DNA of 18,235 nt from Chloroflexia bacterium (GTDB taxonomy: Bacteria; Chloroflexota; Chloroflexia; Thermomicrobiales; UBA6265). Under the pieces are notes generated by a model. That model had not been told where the DNA came from. It saw nothing but the letters and a program-made list of their open reading frames with translations, and did no database searches. The stretch's first letter is position 1. Each line of letters opens with the position of its first letter. The translations under genes were made by a program, and so were the position numbers. This document shows positions 7,195 through 15,341 of the stretch, one piece after another. The stretch is from assembly GCA_013696265.1 (NCBI GenBank), contig JACCYX010000202.1, positions 1 through 18,235 on the forward strand, in the 5' to 3' direction.

Positions 7195-7286
7195 ATCGCC
7201 GCTCCCCTCTACTCAGATGAGCACGGAGCCTTCGATGCCGGAAGGCGAATGTCCTCACGGGGCACGCAAGTGATAAGGGGCCGAGG

Positions 7287-8516
7287 ATGGAAACGGGACT
7301 CTCGATGTTCAATGGCGCAAAGGCCATGTTTTACTGTCATGATACGTTTGGACTCGGTCACCTGCGGCGGACGCTGACGCTGGCCAAGCATCTCCAGATC
7401 AGCGCCCCCGACCTCTCGCAGCTCATCGTCACTGGTTCGCCGATCGCCAACCGGTTCGCGTATCCGGAGGGCACGGACTACGTGAAGCTGCCGTCGGTGA
7501 CCAAGAACGACCTCGGCGTTTATGAGCCGCGCTCCCTCCCCGGCAGCGATATCTCCAGCGTGCGCAACATGCGCCAGGACATCCTGCTCGCCGCCGCCAC
7601 GCATTTCCAGCCCGATTTCTTCATCGTCGACCACGCGCCGGGCGGCTTGCAGGGCGAGGCCATCGCCACCCTCCGCCACCTCAAGGCATCGTTCCCCGAC
7701 ACGAAGCTGATCGTGGGCCTGCGGGACATCATGGACGACGCTGAAACCGTCCGCCGCTGCTGGGAGCGCGAAGGCGTCTACGAGCTCTTCGATGACCTCT
7801 ACGACCTAATCTTCGTCTACGGCAACCGCAACTTCTACGATGTCGTCCACGAATACGGCCTCTCGGCCACGGCGGCCGAGAAGACCCGCTTCGTGGGCTA
7901 TCTCGGCCGCGAGCCGGGCTCGCGGTCCCGCGCCGAAATCCACGCCAGCCTCGACATGCAGACCGACAAGCTGGTGGTGGTCACCGCCGGCGGCGGCGGC
8001 GACGGGCGGACGCTCTTCGACGCGATGTTGCGGGATCTCCAGATCCGGGACCAGAAGGATTTCGACTGCCTGATCGTGGGCGGCCCGCTGCTCTCCGAAT
8101 CGGACCAGTCCGATTTCCGCACGCGGCTTGGTGGCCGCGGCAACGTCCACTTCCTGGATTTCACCGACGACCTGCCGAGCTACATCGGGGCGGCCGACGC
8201 CGTGATCTCGATGGGCGGCTACAATACGGTCTGCGAGATTCTTTCGCTGAACCGCCCCTCGATCATCGTGCCCCGTGTCATGCCCCGTCAGGAGCAACTC
8301 ATCCGGGCCACCGTGCTCAGCGGTCATGGGCTGGTCCAGATGCTTCACCCGCACGACCTGGAGCCGGAACGATTGCTGACCTCCACCCAGGAATTGCTGG
8401 CCGCGCCCGCGATGCCGCGCCGCGTGCTGACGCTCGATGGACTCGCCAACGTCACGAGCGAGCTTGACTCGCTCATGCACCTCTCCGCCCCATCGCTCAT
8501 CGCGCGCCGCGCCTGA
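7287..8516 (+). CDS. MurG/GT28-like glycosyltransferase (COG4671 type)
   Basis: This 409-residue predicted glycosyltransferase has the GT-B fold. The N-terminal acceptor-side motif is CHDTFGLGHLRRTLTLA, like the GHxxR loop of MurG-type enzymes. The C-terminal half has VTAGGGGDG and an ISMGGYNTVCEIL motif followed by RPSIIVPR and EQ, the nucleotide-sugar binding signature of GT28 C-terminal domains. It closely resembles the family described only as predicted glycosyl transferase (COG4671). It probably moves a sugar from a nucleotide donor to a cytoplasmic or membrane-linked acceptor. No signal peptide is present. The ATG at 7287 has AAGGGG six bases upstream; Met7 is an alternative start. It opens a cluster with two more glycosyltransferases and an exporter. 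Donor and acceptor are unknown. Confidence 0.85.
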   Translation: METGLSMFNGAKAMFYCHDTFGLGHLRRTLTLAKHLQISAPDLSQLIVTGSPIANRFAYPEGTDYVKLPSVTKNDLGVYEPRSLPGSDISSVRNMRQDILLAAATHFQPDFFIVDHAPGGLQGEAIATLRHLKASFPDTKLIVGLRDIMDDAETVRRCWEREGVYELFDDLYDLIFVYGNRNFYDVVHEYGLSATAAEKTRFVGYLGREPGSRSRAEIHASLDMQTDKLVVVTAGGGGDGRTLFDAMLRDLQIRDQKDFDCLIVGGPLLSESDQSDFRTRLGGRGNVHFLDFTDDLPSYIGAADAVISMGGYNTVCEILSLNRPSIIVPRVMPRQEQLIRATVLSGHGLVQMLHPHDLEPERLLTSTQELLAAPAMPRRVLTLDGLANVTSELDSLMHLSAPSLIARRA

Positions 8517-8543
8517 TCGCCGCCTCGCCGGGCTCGGCGATCA
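8514..8543. other. Intergenic hairpin between the first two glycosyltransferase genes
   Basis: A 9-bp stem (TGATCGCCG with CGGCGATCA) encloses a 12-base loop. It starts on the stop codon of the upstream gene and ends 19 bases before the next ATG. No T tract follows, so it is not a normal terminator. It could stabilise or partly attenuate the transcript, or be chance in G+C-rich DNA. Confidence 0.3.
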
Positions 8544-8562
8544 CCACACGAGAGAAGCCCCC

Positions 8563-9789
8563 ATGACCACGACCGCGCCGCCCCGGGCCAGGGTTGCCTA
8601 TATCCTCAAGATGTTTCCCCGGTTCTCGGAAACATTCATCCTCAGCGAAATCCTGGAACTCGAGCGCGGAGGCGTCGATGTCCGCATCTTCTCGCTGAAG
8701 CACCCGAATGACGGCCGGACGCACGCCGACGTGCTCCAGGTCAAGGCGCTGGTGACGTACATCCCGGTCACGCAACTGGCCGACGCGCGAACCCTGCTGC
8801 GGCCTCACTGGGAGGTCTTTCGCTGGAATCCGAAGCACTACCTGCGGATCGCGGCGCGGGTGATCAAGCGGCGGCGGTGGGGGGCGGTCAAGCGTTTCCT
8901 GCAGGCCGGCTACATCGCGCCGCAACTCCGGCGCGAAGGCATCACCCATGTCCACGCCCACTTCGCGTCGAGCGCGACGTCGGTGGCCCATTACCTGCAT
9001 CACCTCGGCGGGATCACCTACAGCTTCACCGCCCACGCCAAGGATATCTACATCGACACGGTCTCCGACGACGTGCTGATCCGCAAGATGGAACTCGCGG
9101 CGTTCGTGGTCACGGTGAGCGACTACAACGAGGCGCACCTCGCGACGCTGGCGCCCGAGATCCCGATCGAGCGCATCTACAACGGGCTCGACCTGACCCA
9201 GTTCGCGCCCAACGGCACGCACCCGGACAAGGTGCCCTTAATCCTCGCCGTGGGCCGGCTGATCGAGAAGAAAGGGTTCGACGACCTGATCCGGGCCTGC
9301 GCCCGCTTGCGCGACCGGGACATTGATTTCCGCTGCGACATCGTCGGATCTGGTTCCGACGAAGCGGCGCTCAAGGCGCTGATCGACGAGTTGGACCTCC
9401 AGGACATCGCGCGCCTGACCGGCCCGATGCCGCGCGAGGAGCTGATCAAGCTCTATCCCCGGGCGAGCGTCTTCGTCGCGCCCTGCGTGATCGGCGCCGA
9501 CGGGAACCGCGACGGTCTGCCGACCGTGCTGATCGAGGCCATGGCGCTTGGCGTTCCGGTCGTCTCCACCCCGGTCACCGGCATTCCCGAAATCGTCCGT
9601 CATGGTGAAACCGGCCGCCTCGTTGCGCCCAACAATCCGGTCGAACTCTCCCACGCGATCGCCTGCGTGCTGGAGGAACCGGTCCGCGCCAGGGAAATGG
9701 CCGAGGCGGGCCGCGCGCTGGTGGAAGAGCGGTTCGACCTGCGCCGCAATGTCGCCCAGCTCCGGAACCTGTTCGAGAAAGTGAGCTGA
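8563..9789 (+). CDS. GT4 family glycosyltransferase
   Basis: This 408-residue GT-B retaining glycosyltransferase has an N-terminal domain with the MFPRFSETFILSEILELE motif, common in polysaccharide and colanic-acid type GT4 enzymes, then VHAHFAS and FTAHAKDIY. The C-terminal donor domain has AVGRLIEKKGFDDLI and DGLPTVLIEAMALGVPVV. In the last, Asp stands where the first Glu of the usual E-x7-E motif is often found, and the second Glu is kept. It probably adds a hexose-type sugar from a nucleotide donor. The chosen ATG has AGAGAAG five bases upstream; the open frame extends back into the previous gene but has no better start. The stop is five bases before the next gene, so the genes are surely cotranscribed. 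Confidence 0.88.
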   Translation: MTTTAPPRARVAYILKMFPRFSETFILSEILELERGGVDVRIFSLKHPNDGRTHADVLQVKALVTYIPVTQLADARTLLRPHWEVFRWNPKHYLRIAARVIKRRRWGAVKRFLQAGYIAPQLRREGITHVHAHFASSATSVAHYLHHLGGITYSFTAHAKDIYIDTVSDDVLIRKMELAAFVVTVSDYNEAHLATLAPEIPIERIYNGLDLTQFAPNGTHPDKVPLILAVGRLIEKKGFDDLIRACARLRDRDIDFRCDIVGSGSDEAALKALIDELDLQDIARLTGPMPREELIKLYPRASVFVAPCVIGADGNRDGLPTVLIEAMALGVPVVSTPVTGIPEIVRHGETGRLVAPNNPVELSHAIACVLEEPVRAREMAEAGRALVEERFDLRRNVAQLRNLFEKVS

Positions 9790-9794
9790 CGAGG

Positions 9795-11063
9795 ATGAAT
9801 ATCGCTTACCTGAGCACGGATTTCGGGATTCCCGTCCATGGCAACAAGGGCGCCTCGATCCACGTTCGCGAACTAAGTTCCGCTCTCGTGGCCGAGGGGC
9901 ACCACGTCGAAATCGTCACCTGCCGCGCCGGTGGCGAGGCCGCCGCCGGATTCGACATCCCGGTTCACGAATTTCCGCTGGCCAAGCCCGAGCGGCTGCT
10001 CGTGGGCGCGATCCAGGACGATCCGTACGCCAGTGAGCCGATGGCGAAGGAGGTGCGGTCGATGCTGTACGCCTCCACGTTGCGCTATCGCCTGCGGGAA
10101 CTGATGGATACCCTCAGGCCCGACGCCATTTACGAGCGTTACGCGCTGCTCGGCACGACAGGCGTCGATCTTGCCAAGGATCTGGCGATTCCTCACATCC
10201 TGGAAGTCAACTCCCCCCTCAGCGGCGAACAGGCTCGGCACCGGGGCAGTGCCCTGGCCCAGACGATCCGGGCCGTGGAGCGCCGGGTGCTCGGCGCGGC
10301 CGACCAGGTCATCGCCGTCTCCGAGCCGCTCAAGCACTGGATCGTCGAAACCGGCGTCGACCCCGATCGCGTCACGGTCGTCCCCAATGGGGTCAATATC
10401 GAACGCTTCGCCGACGCCGCCAGCACCGCTGTCGACAGCCGGGCCCGGTTGGGATTCGGCGATCGGCCAGTCATCGGGTTCGTCGGCACCTTGAAAGGCT
10501 GGCACGGCACCGCGACCCTGATCCGGGCCGTCGCCCTGATGGCGCGCGAGCGTGGATTGGACCACGCGCCGCACCTGCTCATCGTTGGCGACGGACCCCA
10601 GCGCGGGCGGCTGGCGCAGGTCGCGGCCGAAGAAGGGATCGATTCCCTCACCACCTTCACCGGGATGATCGCCCACGAGGAAATGGCCGCCCATATCGCC
10701 GCCATGGACATCGCGGTCGCCCCCTACGACGAGACGCCGGATTTCTATTTTTCGCCGCTCAAGCTGTTCGAATACATGGCGGCCGGCCGGCCGATCGTCG
10801 CGGCGGGCATCGGCCAGATCGAGGATTGCGTCCGGCACGACGAGACGGGTTTGCTCTACCCGCCGGGCGACGTGGACGCCCTCGCCCACTGCCTCGCCGA
10901 TCTCCTCGACGATCCGGCTCGCGCCGAATCGCTGGGCCGGGCCGCGCGGGAAGAAGCGCGGGCCAATCGCGGTTGGGCGCACAACGCGCGGCTCGTGACC
11001 GAGCTCGTCGAGCATGAGCAGGCACGCCGTCGCCGCGGCGCGTTGCGCCAGGGGAGCCGCTAG
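9795..11063 (+). CDS. GT4 family glycosyltransferase
   Basis: This 422-residue GT-B glycosyltransferase begins with a Rossmann-like MNIAYLSTDFGIPVHGNKGASIHV segment, the glycine-rich acceptor/donor loop of GT4 enzymes. It has AVSEPLKHWIVETGV and VVPNGVNIERF in the middle, then GFVGTLKGWHG and SPLKLFEYMAAGRPIVA in the donor domain. The second Glu of the E-x7-E motif is present, but the first position is Tyr, as in the SPLKxFEYMA subgroup. No signal peptide is seen, so it should act on the cytoplasmic face. GAGG lies directly against the ATG, and the previous stop is five bases upstream. The substrate is unknown. With its neighbours it implies at least three sequential sugar transfers. Confidence 0.88.
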   Translation: MNIAYLSTDFGIPVHGNKGASIHVRELSSALVAEGHHVEIVTCRAGGEAAAGFDIPVHEFPLAKPERLLVGAIQDDPYASEPMAKEVRSMLYASTLRYRLRELMDTLRPDAIYERYALLGTTGVDLAKDLAIPHILEVNSPLSGEQARHRGSALAQTIRAVERRVLGAADQVIAVSEPLKHWIVETGVDPDRVTVVPNGVNIERFADAASTAVDSRARLGFGDRPVIGFVGTLKGWHGTATLIRAVALMARERGLDHAPHLLIVGDGPQRGRLAQVAAEEGIDSLTTFTGMIAHEEMAAHIAAMDIAVAPYDETPDFYFSPLKLFEYMAAGRPIVAAGIGQIEDCVRHDETGLLYPPGDVDALAHCLADLLDDPARAESLGRAAREEARANRGWAHNARLVTELVEHEQARRRRGALRQGSR

Positions 11064-11064
11064 C

Positions 11065-12942
11065 GTGGCGACACCGTTCAACTCGATCAAGCGCCAAATC
11101 GGGGGGCTGAAAGTCTCGTTCGAGATGATCGTCCGCTTCCGGCGCGATCTCATGAAGCACTGGCCGCGCTTGCTGCTGGCCATAATCTGTGCCCTTGGCT
11201 ACACGGCGATGCGCCTGGCCGAGCCTTGGCCGCTCAAGTTCGTATTCGACAACGTGCTCGTCAACCGGCCACTGGTGACCCCGTTTCCGTGGCTGAACGA
11301 CTGGCTCGGCACGGACCGGATGCGGGTCCTCATGCTGGCCGTGGCGGCGGTGCTGCTGTTCGCCCTGATGCGCGGCGTCTTCTACTACTTCCAGAGCGTG
11401 CTCACCACCCAGGTCGGCCAGGAAGTGGTAATCAAGATCCGCCAGCAATTGTTCGCCCATGTCCAACGGCTCTCGCTCCGGTTCCACAACCGCAGCAGCA
11501 CGGGCGATCTCCTGATGCGGTTCACCGGCGACATCAACAACCTGCGCCAGTTGCTGGCGGCCACCCTGCTTTCGCTGTTGAGTGAGTCGATCATCCTGAT
11601 CGGGTTCGTGACCGTCATGTTCATCATGAACTGGCAACTCGCGCTCCTCGCGATCGTGACCACCCCCTCGATCCTCATCCTGCTCGTCTTCTATTCGAGC
11701 CGGATCCGCACCGCCGCCCGCAAGCAGCGCCGGCGCGAGGGTGAACTGGCGTCGCGGCTCCACGAAACGCTGTCGAACATGCACCTCGTGCAGATGTTCA
11801 CCCAGGAGGACGAGGAAGAGGAACGGCTCCGCAAGCTCAACAAGCGCAGCCTGAAGACCGGGATGAAAGCGACCCGGCTCGAAGGGCAACTCAACCAGGG
11901 CGTCGAGATCGCGGTCGCGATCGGGATGGGACTCACGCTCTGGGTGGGCGCGACCCAAGTGATCGACGGTCGCCTGACCCCCGGCGAACTGCTCGTCTTC
12001 ATCACCTACATGCAGAGTTTCTACCGGCCGATGCGGCGGCTCTCGCGGGTGGCCGAGCGGGCCAGCAAGGCATCCAGTTGCGTGGACCGGATTACCGAGG
12101 TCCTCGACCAGGAGCCGGAAATCCGGGACGGCCGGCGCGAGGCCGGGCGCCTGCGCGGCGCGATCCGGTTCGACCACGTCACCTTCACCTACGCGGACGG
12201 CGAGGCGACCCTCCGCGACATCGACCTGACGATCGAGCCCGGCCAGACAGTCGCCGTGATCGGCCAGTCCGGGGCCGGCAAATCGACGCTGGTTTCGCTG
12301 CTACCGCGCCTCTACGACGCCACCAGCGGCGCCGTCACGGTCGATGGCCGCGATGTTCGCGACTACACCATCAAGTCGCTGCGCGAGAACGTCAGCGTGG
12401 TGCCGCAGGATGGCGCGCTGTTCGGCGGCACGATCCGGGACAACATCGTCTACGGCAAGACGGACGCCACGGACGAGGAAGTCGTGGCGGCGGCCCAGGA
12501 CGCCCAGATCCACGACCACATCATGCGCCTGCCGAAGGGGTACGACACGGTTGTCAGCGAGCGGGGCGTTTCCCTCTCCGGTGGCCAGCGCCAACGCCTG
12601 GCGATCGCCCGCGCGCTGGTCAAGGACGCGCCGATCGTGGTGCTCGACGAGCCGACCACCGGGCTCGACGCGGAATCGGAAGGGGCGGTGATCAAGGCCC
12701 TGGATCGGTTGCTGGTGGGCCGCACGGCGGTCGTCATCGCCCACCACCTCGAAACGATTCGCCGCGCCGACCTGATCGTGGTGCTGGAAGATGGCCGCAT
12801 CGTCGATCAGGGCACGCATGACGACCTGATGGCGCGCGGCGGCCGCTACCAGGGCTTGTTCGATCTCCAGTCGCCCCAAGGCGCTGGCACCCGCGTGACC
12901 GAGACCGGCACGGTCATCTCGCTGGCGAGGGCGTCGTCATGA
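11065..12942 (+). CDS. ABC exporter, fused permease and ATPase half-transporter
   Basis: This 625-residue type IV ABC exporter has an N-terminal membrane domain of about six helices (residues 35-330) and a C-terminal ATPase. The ATPase has all key motifs: Walker A GQSGAGKST (from 400), Q-loop VVPQDG, signature LSGGQRQRLAIARAL (from 504), Walker B IVVLDEP (Asp528, catalytic Glu529) and the H-loop VIAHHLE. Such half-transporters work as homodimers, exporting lipids, lipid-linked glycans, peptides or drugs. The GTG start lies two bases after the previous stop, with a GGGGAG ribosome-binding site about 8 bases upstream; the open frame reaches back to 11014 but inside the previous gene. The stop overlaps the next start by ATGA. 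Its place after three glycosyltransferases suggests it exports the glycosylated product, which is an inference. Confidence 0.92.
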   Translation: MATPFNSIKRQIGGLKVSFEMIVRFRRDLMKHWPRLLLAIICALGYTAMRLAEPWPLKFVFDNVLVNRPLVTPFPWLNDWLGTDRMRVLMLAVAAVLLFALMRGVFYYFQSVLTTQVGQEVVIKIRQQLFAHVQRLSLRFHNRSSTGDLLMRFTGDINNLRQLLAATLLSLLSESIILIGFVTVMFIMNWQLALLAIVTTPSILILLVFYSSRIRTAARKQRRREGELASRLHETLSNMHLVQMFTQEDEEEERLRKLNKRSLKTGMKATRLEGQLNQGVEIAVAIGMGLTLWVGATQVIDGRLTPGELLVFITYMQSFYRPMRRLSRVAERASKASSCVDRITEVLDQEPEIRDGRREAGRLRGAIRFDHVTFTYADGEATLRDIDLTIEPGQTVAVIGQSGAGKSTLVSLLPRLYDATSGAVTVDGRDVRDYTIKSLRENVSVVPQDGALFGGTIRDNIVYGKTDATDEEVVAAAQDAQIHDHIMRLPKGYDTVVSERGVSLSGGQRQRLAIARALVKDAPIVVLDEPTTGLDAESEGAVIKALDRLLVGRTAVVIAHHLETIRRADLIVVLEDGRIVDQGTHDDLMARGGRYQGLFDLQSPQGAGTRVTETGTVISLARASS

Positions 12943-15251
12943 TCCCGATGCCGCCCGCCGACCGGAACCTGCCGGGGCTCGCCACGGTTTTCAATGAAGC
13001 GGAGATGGTCCGCCTGCTGGCCGGGCATCTCGATGCCGGCGACGGATTTGCGCTCGTTGGCTGTCGCCCCCGTTACATCCGCTACAAGCCGATCACGAGT
13101 TGCCTGGTCCAGCTCGACCTGACGTTCCGCGACGCGCGGGACCGGGACGTGAGCGTGGTTGCCCATATCAAACTGTTTGTCGACGACCGGGCCCGGCGCC
13201 GGGCTGACAGCTCGCGGATCACCCGGCTTCAGGAGCGCGCGCGGGAGGCGTACCCCGATTTTCCGGAACGGCGGGCGGCCTTCATTCCCGAACTCAACGG
13301 GCTGCTCCAGCTGTACCCGGTCGATTACGATCTCCAGTTCCTGGCGCGGATTTCGGATCCCGTCTGGATGTCGGGCAAGATTGGCCGCGCGTTAGCCGAC
13401 CGGTCGATCGACGTCCTCGGCCAGCCGGAGTTGATTCGCTACAAGCCGGAACGCAAGGCGCTCTTTCGCTACGACCTGAGCCACGGGCCGTTCGCGCGGG
13501 TGTACGGGAAACTCTACGAGGATGACCGGGGGGAGCGGCTGGCGGTCCACACCGCCGCCCTGATCGAGGCCGGGGTGGCCACGCCGCCGATTGTGGTCAA
13601 TTTGCCGGACCGGCAGTTCGTGGCCCACGCCGAGGTCGAAGGGACGCAATTGGCCCTGCTCCGCGGTAGTCCCGGCTACGACGCCTGGATGGAGCCGCTG
13701 GCCGCCGCCCTGCACCGGCTCCAGTCGGTTGAACCGCGGGGCCTGACGACCCATCGCCTGGCCGATGAAATCGCGGCGACCGCGGAATCCACGCGGCTGT
13801 TGGGCACGGTCGAGCCGCGCCTGGCGTCACGGTTCGATCGGGTGGGACGGGAAATCGCCAGGCGGTTGTCCGGTGTCGACGATCTGTTGCGGACTGGCCA
13901 CGGAGATTTCTACGATGATCAGGCAATCGTCTCTGGCGATAACCTGACGCTCATCGACCTCGACGAACTGCGCCTCGCGCACCCGGCGATCGATCCCGGA
14001 AACATGCTGGCGCATCTCGCGTCGGGGCATGCCCGGGGTAACGACGTGGCCGCGGCCCGGGCGGCGTTCCGGGAAGCGGTGCTCGCCCGGCAACCGGAGT
14101 TGGCGGCCGAACTTTCCACCTTCGAAGCAGCCGCTCTGGTGAGGCTTGCACCGGGTCCCTTCCGCCGCCTGGAAGAGGACTGGCCGGCGGGCATCGAACG
14201 GATCCTCACGCTCGCCGAAGGCGTCCTCCAGCACGGCCAATCGGCGCGCGCCCCGGAGAATGCCCTGTCGATCGTCGATCCCCTGTTGCCACAATTGGCC
14301 CAGGTGCAGGATCCCGCCACGATCTCACGGCGGCTCGCCTGCCTGCGCGGTGACGTGACGGTCATCGCCGCCCATTTGGTTCGGCACAAGCCGGGGCGCC
14401 GCGCGATCGCCTGCTACGAACTCGACAGCGGCGAGCATCTCTATGGAAAGACCTTCGCGTCGGATCGTGGGCCGAAGGTGTACCGGATCGCCCAGCGGAT
14501 CTGCGCCGCCCGGGCCTTCGGTCCCGATGTTGCCTTGCCCGAGCCGGTCGCCTACCTGGCGGACCTCAAGCTGCTGATCCAGCGCGCGGTGTCCGGGGAA
14601 GCGGTGGAGCGCGCCTTGTGCGGCGGCGACGCGAATCTCGCGGCCCGGATCGCCGTGGTCCTCCACCGGTTCCATGATTCCGGGCTGAACCTGAGGCGCA
14701 AGCACGACCTCCCGCGAGAACTCGCGCCGCTGACGATGCGTACCCAGGCCGTGGTCGAGCACGCACCCGACCTTGGCAATCTCGCTCATTCGATCCACGA
14801 TCGGGTCCATGCCCAGGCGGAGACCGGGTTTCCGTGGCGCCTGCGCCCGATTCACCGCGATTTCTATCACGACCAGATGCTTATCGACGGCAACGGCCTG
14901 GCCGTGCTCGACCTGGACGATGCCGCGATGTCCGACCCTGCGATCGACGTCGCGAATTTCGCGGCCCACCTCCGGCTGCTCGGCTTCCAGCAGCCCGAAA
15001 GCGCCCCCAACCTGGCTCGGGCCGAGGAGGCGTTCGTGGCCGCGTACCGGGAACTGGATCCCGACCTTGACACGGCGTTATTCCGGTTCCTGACCGCGGC
15101 GACCCTGCTCCGGCTGGCCGGGATTCACGTCTCCCGCGCCAACGGCGGCGCGGTCGCCCGGCGCCTGCTGGAGGCGGCGGGAGGGGAGTTGGACGGACTG
15201 CCACCCCGCCCGCCGCTCAATGTGCCGGAGCGTCTCGCCGTGCGACAATAG
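12939..15251 (+). CDS. Double APH-like phosphotransferase with an extra N-lobe module
   Basis: This 770-residue protein belongs to the aminoglycoside/choline kinase-like (APH) superfamily. Two catalytic loops are present: HGDFYDDQ (His321, Asp323) and HRDFYHDQ (His639, Asp641). Each is followed by a metal-binding LIDLDE or VLDLDD motif. In both, Gln replaces the Asn usual at the end of the HxDxxxxN loop. N-lobe modules occur three times, marked by RYKP/RYKP/RHKP (Lys50, Lys169, Lys484) and a beta-3-like lysine (Lys78, Lys191, Lys504). The first has no catalytic lobe. The segment near residue 11 (LPGLATV) resembles that near 450 (LPQLAQV), so modules 1 and 3 share an upstream start. It follows the ABC exporter by ATGA with GAGGG seven bases upstream. 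It probably phosphorylates a small molecule or sugar; self-resistance is a possible alternative. Confidence 0.8.
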   Translation: MIPMPPADRNLPGLATVFNEAEMVRLLAGHLDAGDGFALVGCRPRYIRYKPITSCLVQLDLTFRDARDRDVSVVAHIKLFVDDRARRRADSSRITRLQERAREAYPDFPERRAAFIPELNGLLQLYPVDYDLQFLARISDPVWMSGKIGRALADRSIDVLGQPELIRYKPERKALFRYDLSHGPFARVYGKLYEDDRGERLAVHTAALIEAGVATPPIVVNLPDRQFVAHAEVEGTQLALLRGSPGYDAWMEPLAAALHRLQSVEPRGLTTHRLADEIAATAESTRLLGTVEPRLASRFDRVGREIARRLSGVDDLLRTGHGDFYDDQAIVSGDNLTLIDLDELRLAHPAIDPGNMLAHLASGHARGNDVAAARAAFREAVLARQPELAAELSTFEAAALVRLAPGPFRRLEEDWPAGIERILTLAEGVLQHGQSARAPENALSIVDPLLPQLAQVQDPATISRRLACLRGDVTVIAAHLVRHKPGRRAIACYELDSGEHLYGKTFASDRGPKVYRIAQRICAARAFGPDVALPEPVAYLADLKLLIQRAVSGEAVERALCGGDANLAARIAVVLHRFHDSGLNLRRKHDLPRELAPLTMRTQAVVEHAPDLGNLAHSIHDRVHAQAETGFPWRLRPIHRDFYHDQMLIDGNGLAVLDLDDAAMSDPAIDVANFAAHLRLLGFQQPESAPNLARAEEAFVAAYRELDPDLDTALFRFLTAATLLRLAGIHVSRANGGAVARRLLEAAGGELDGLPPRPPLNVPERLAVRQ

Positions 15252-15341
15252 CGCCAGACAGCGCGAGAACGGTCGGACGGGCGACGATGATCGCGAGCGA
15301 ATTGCCCGTTTCGGCCGCACCCATGAGCGAGGATCAGGAAC

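Larger units (their letters stand above)
6681..7286. other. 606-bp intergenic region
   Basis: No convincing gene is seen between the second protease and the first glycosyltransferase. Open frames here (for example 6733-7116) match no known fold and lie across the palindromic element. The region holds the operon terminator, a 177-bp inverted-repeat-bounded element (6791-6967), an AT-richer stretch near 7110-7150 where a promoter for the next operon would be expected, and a small inverted repeat (7163-7194). No clean -35/-10 pair with normal spacing could be found by eye. Confidence 0.6.

Noticed and set aside
7217..7273. Possible 18-codon leader peptide before the first glycosyltransferase
   Set aside because: No ribosome-binding site, no run of one regulatory amino acid and no attenuator structure beside it.
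9873..11183. Minus-strand open frame opposite the second GT4 gene
   Set aside because: Shadow of a well-supported glycosyltransferase; no domain signature or ribosome-binding site.
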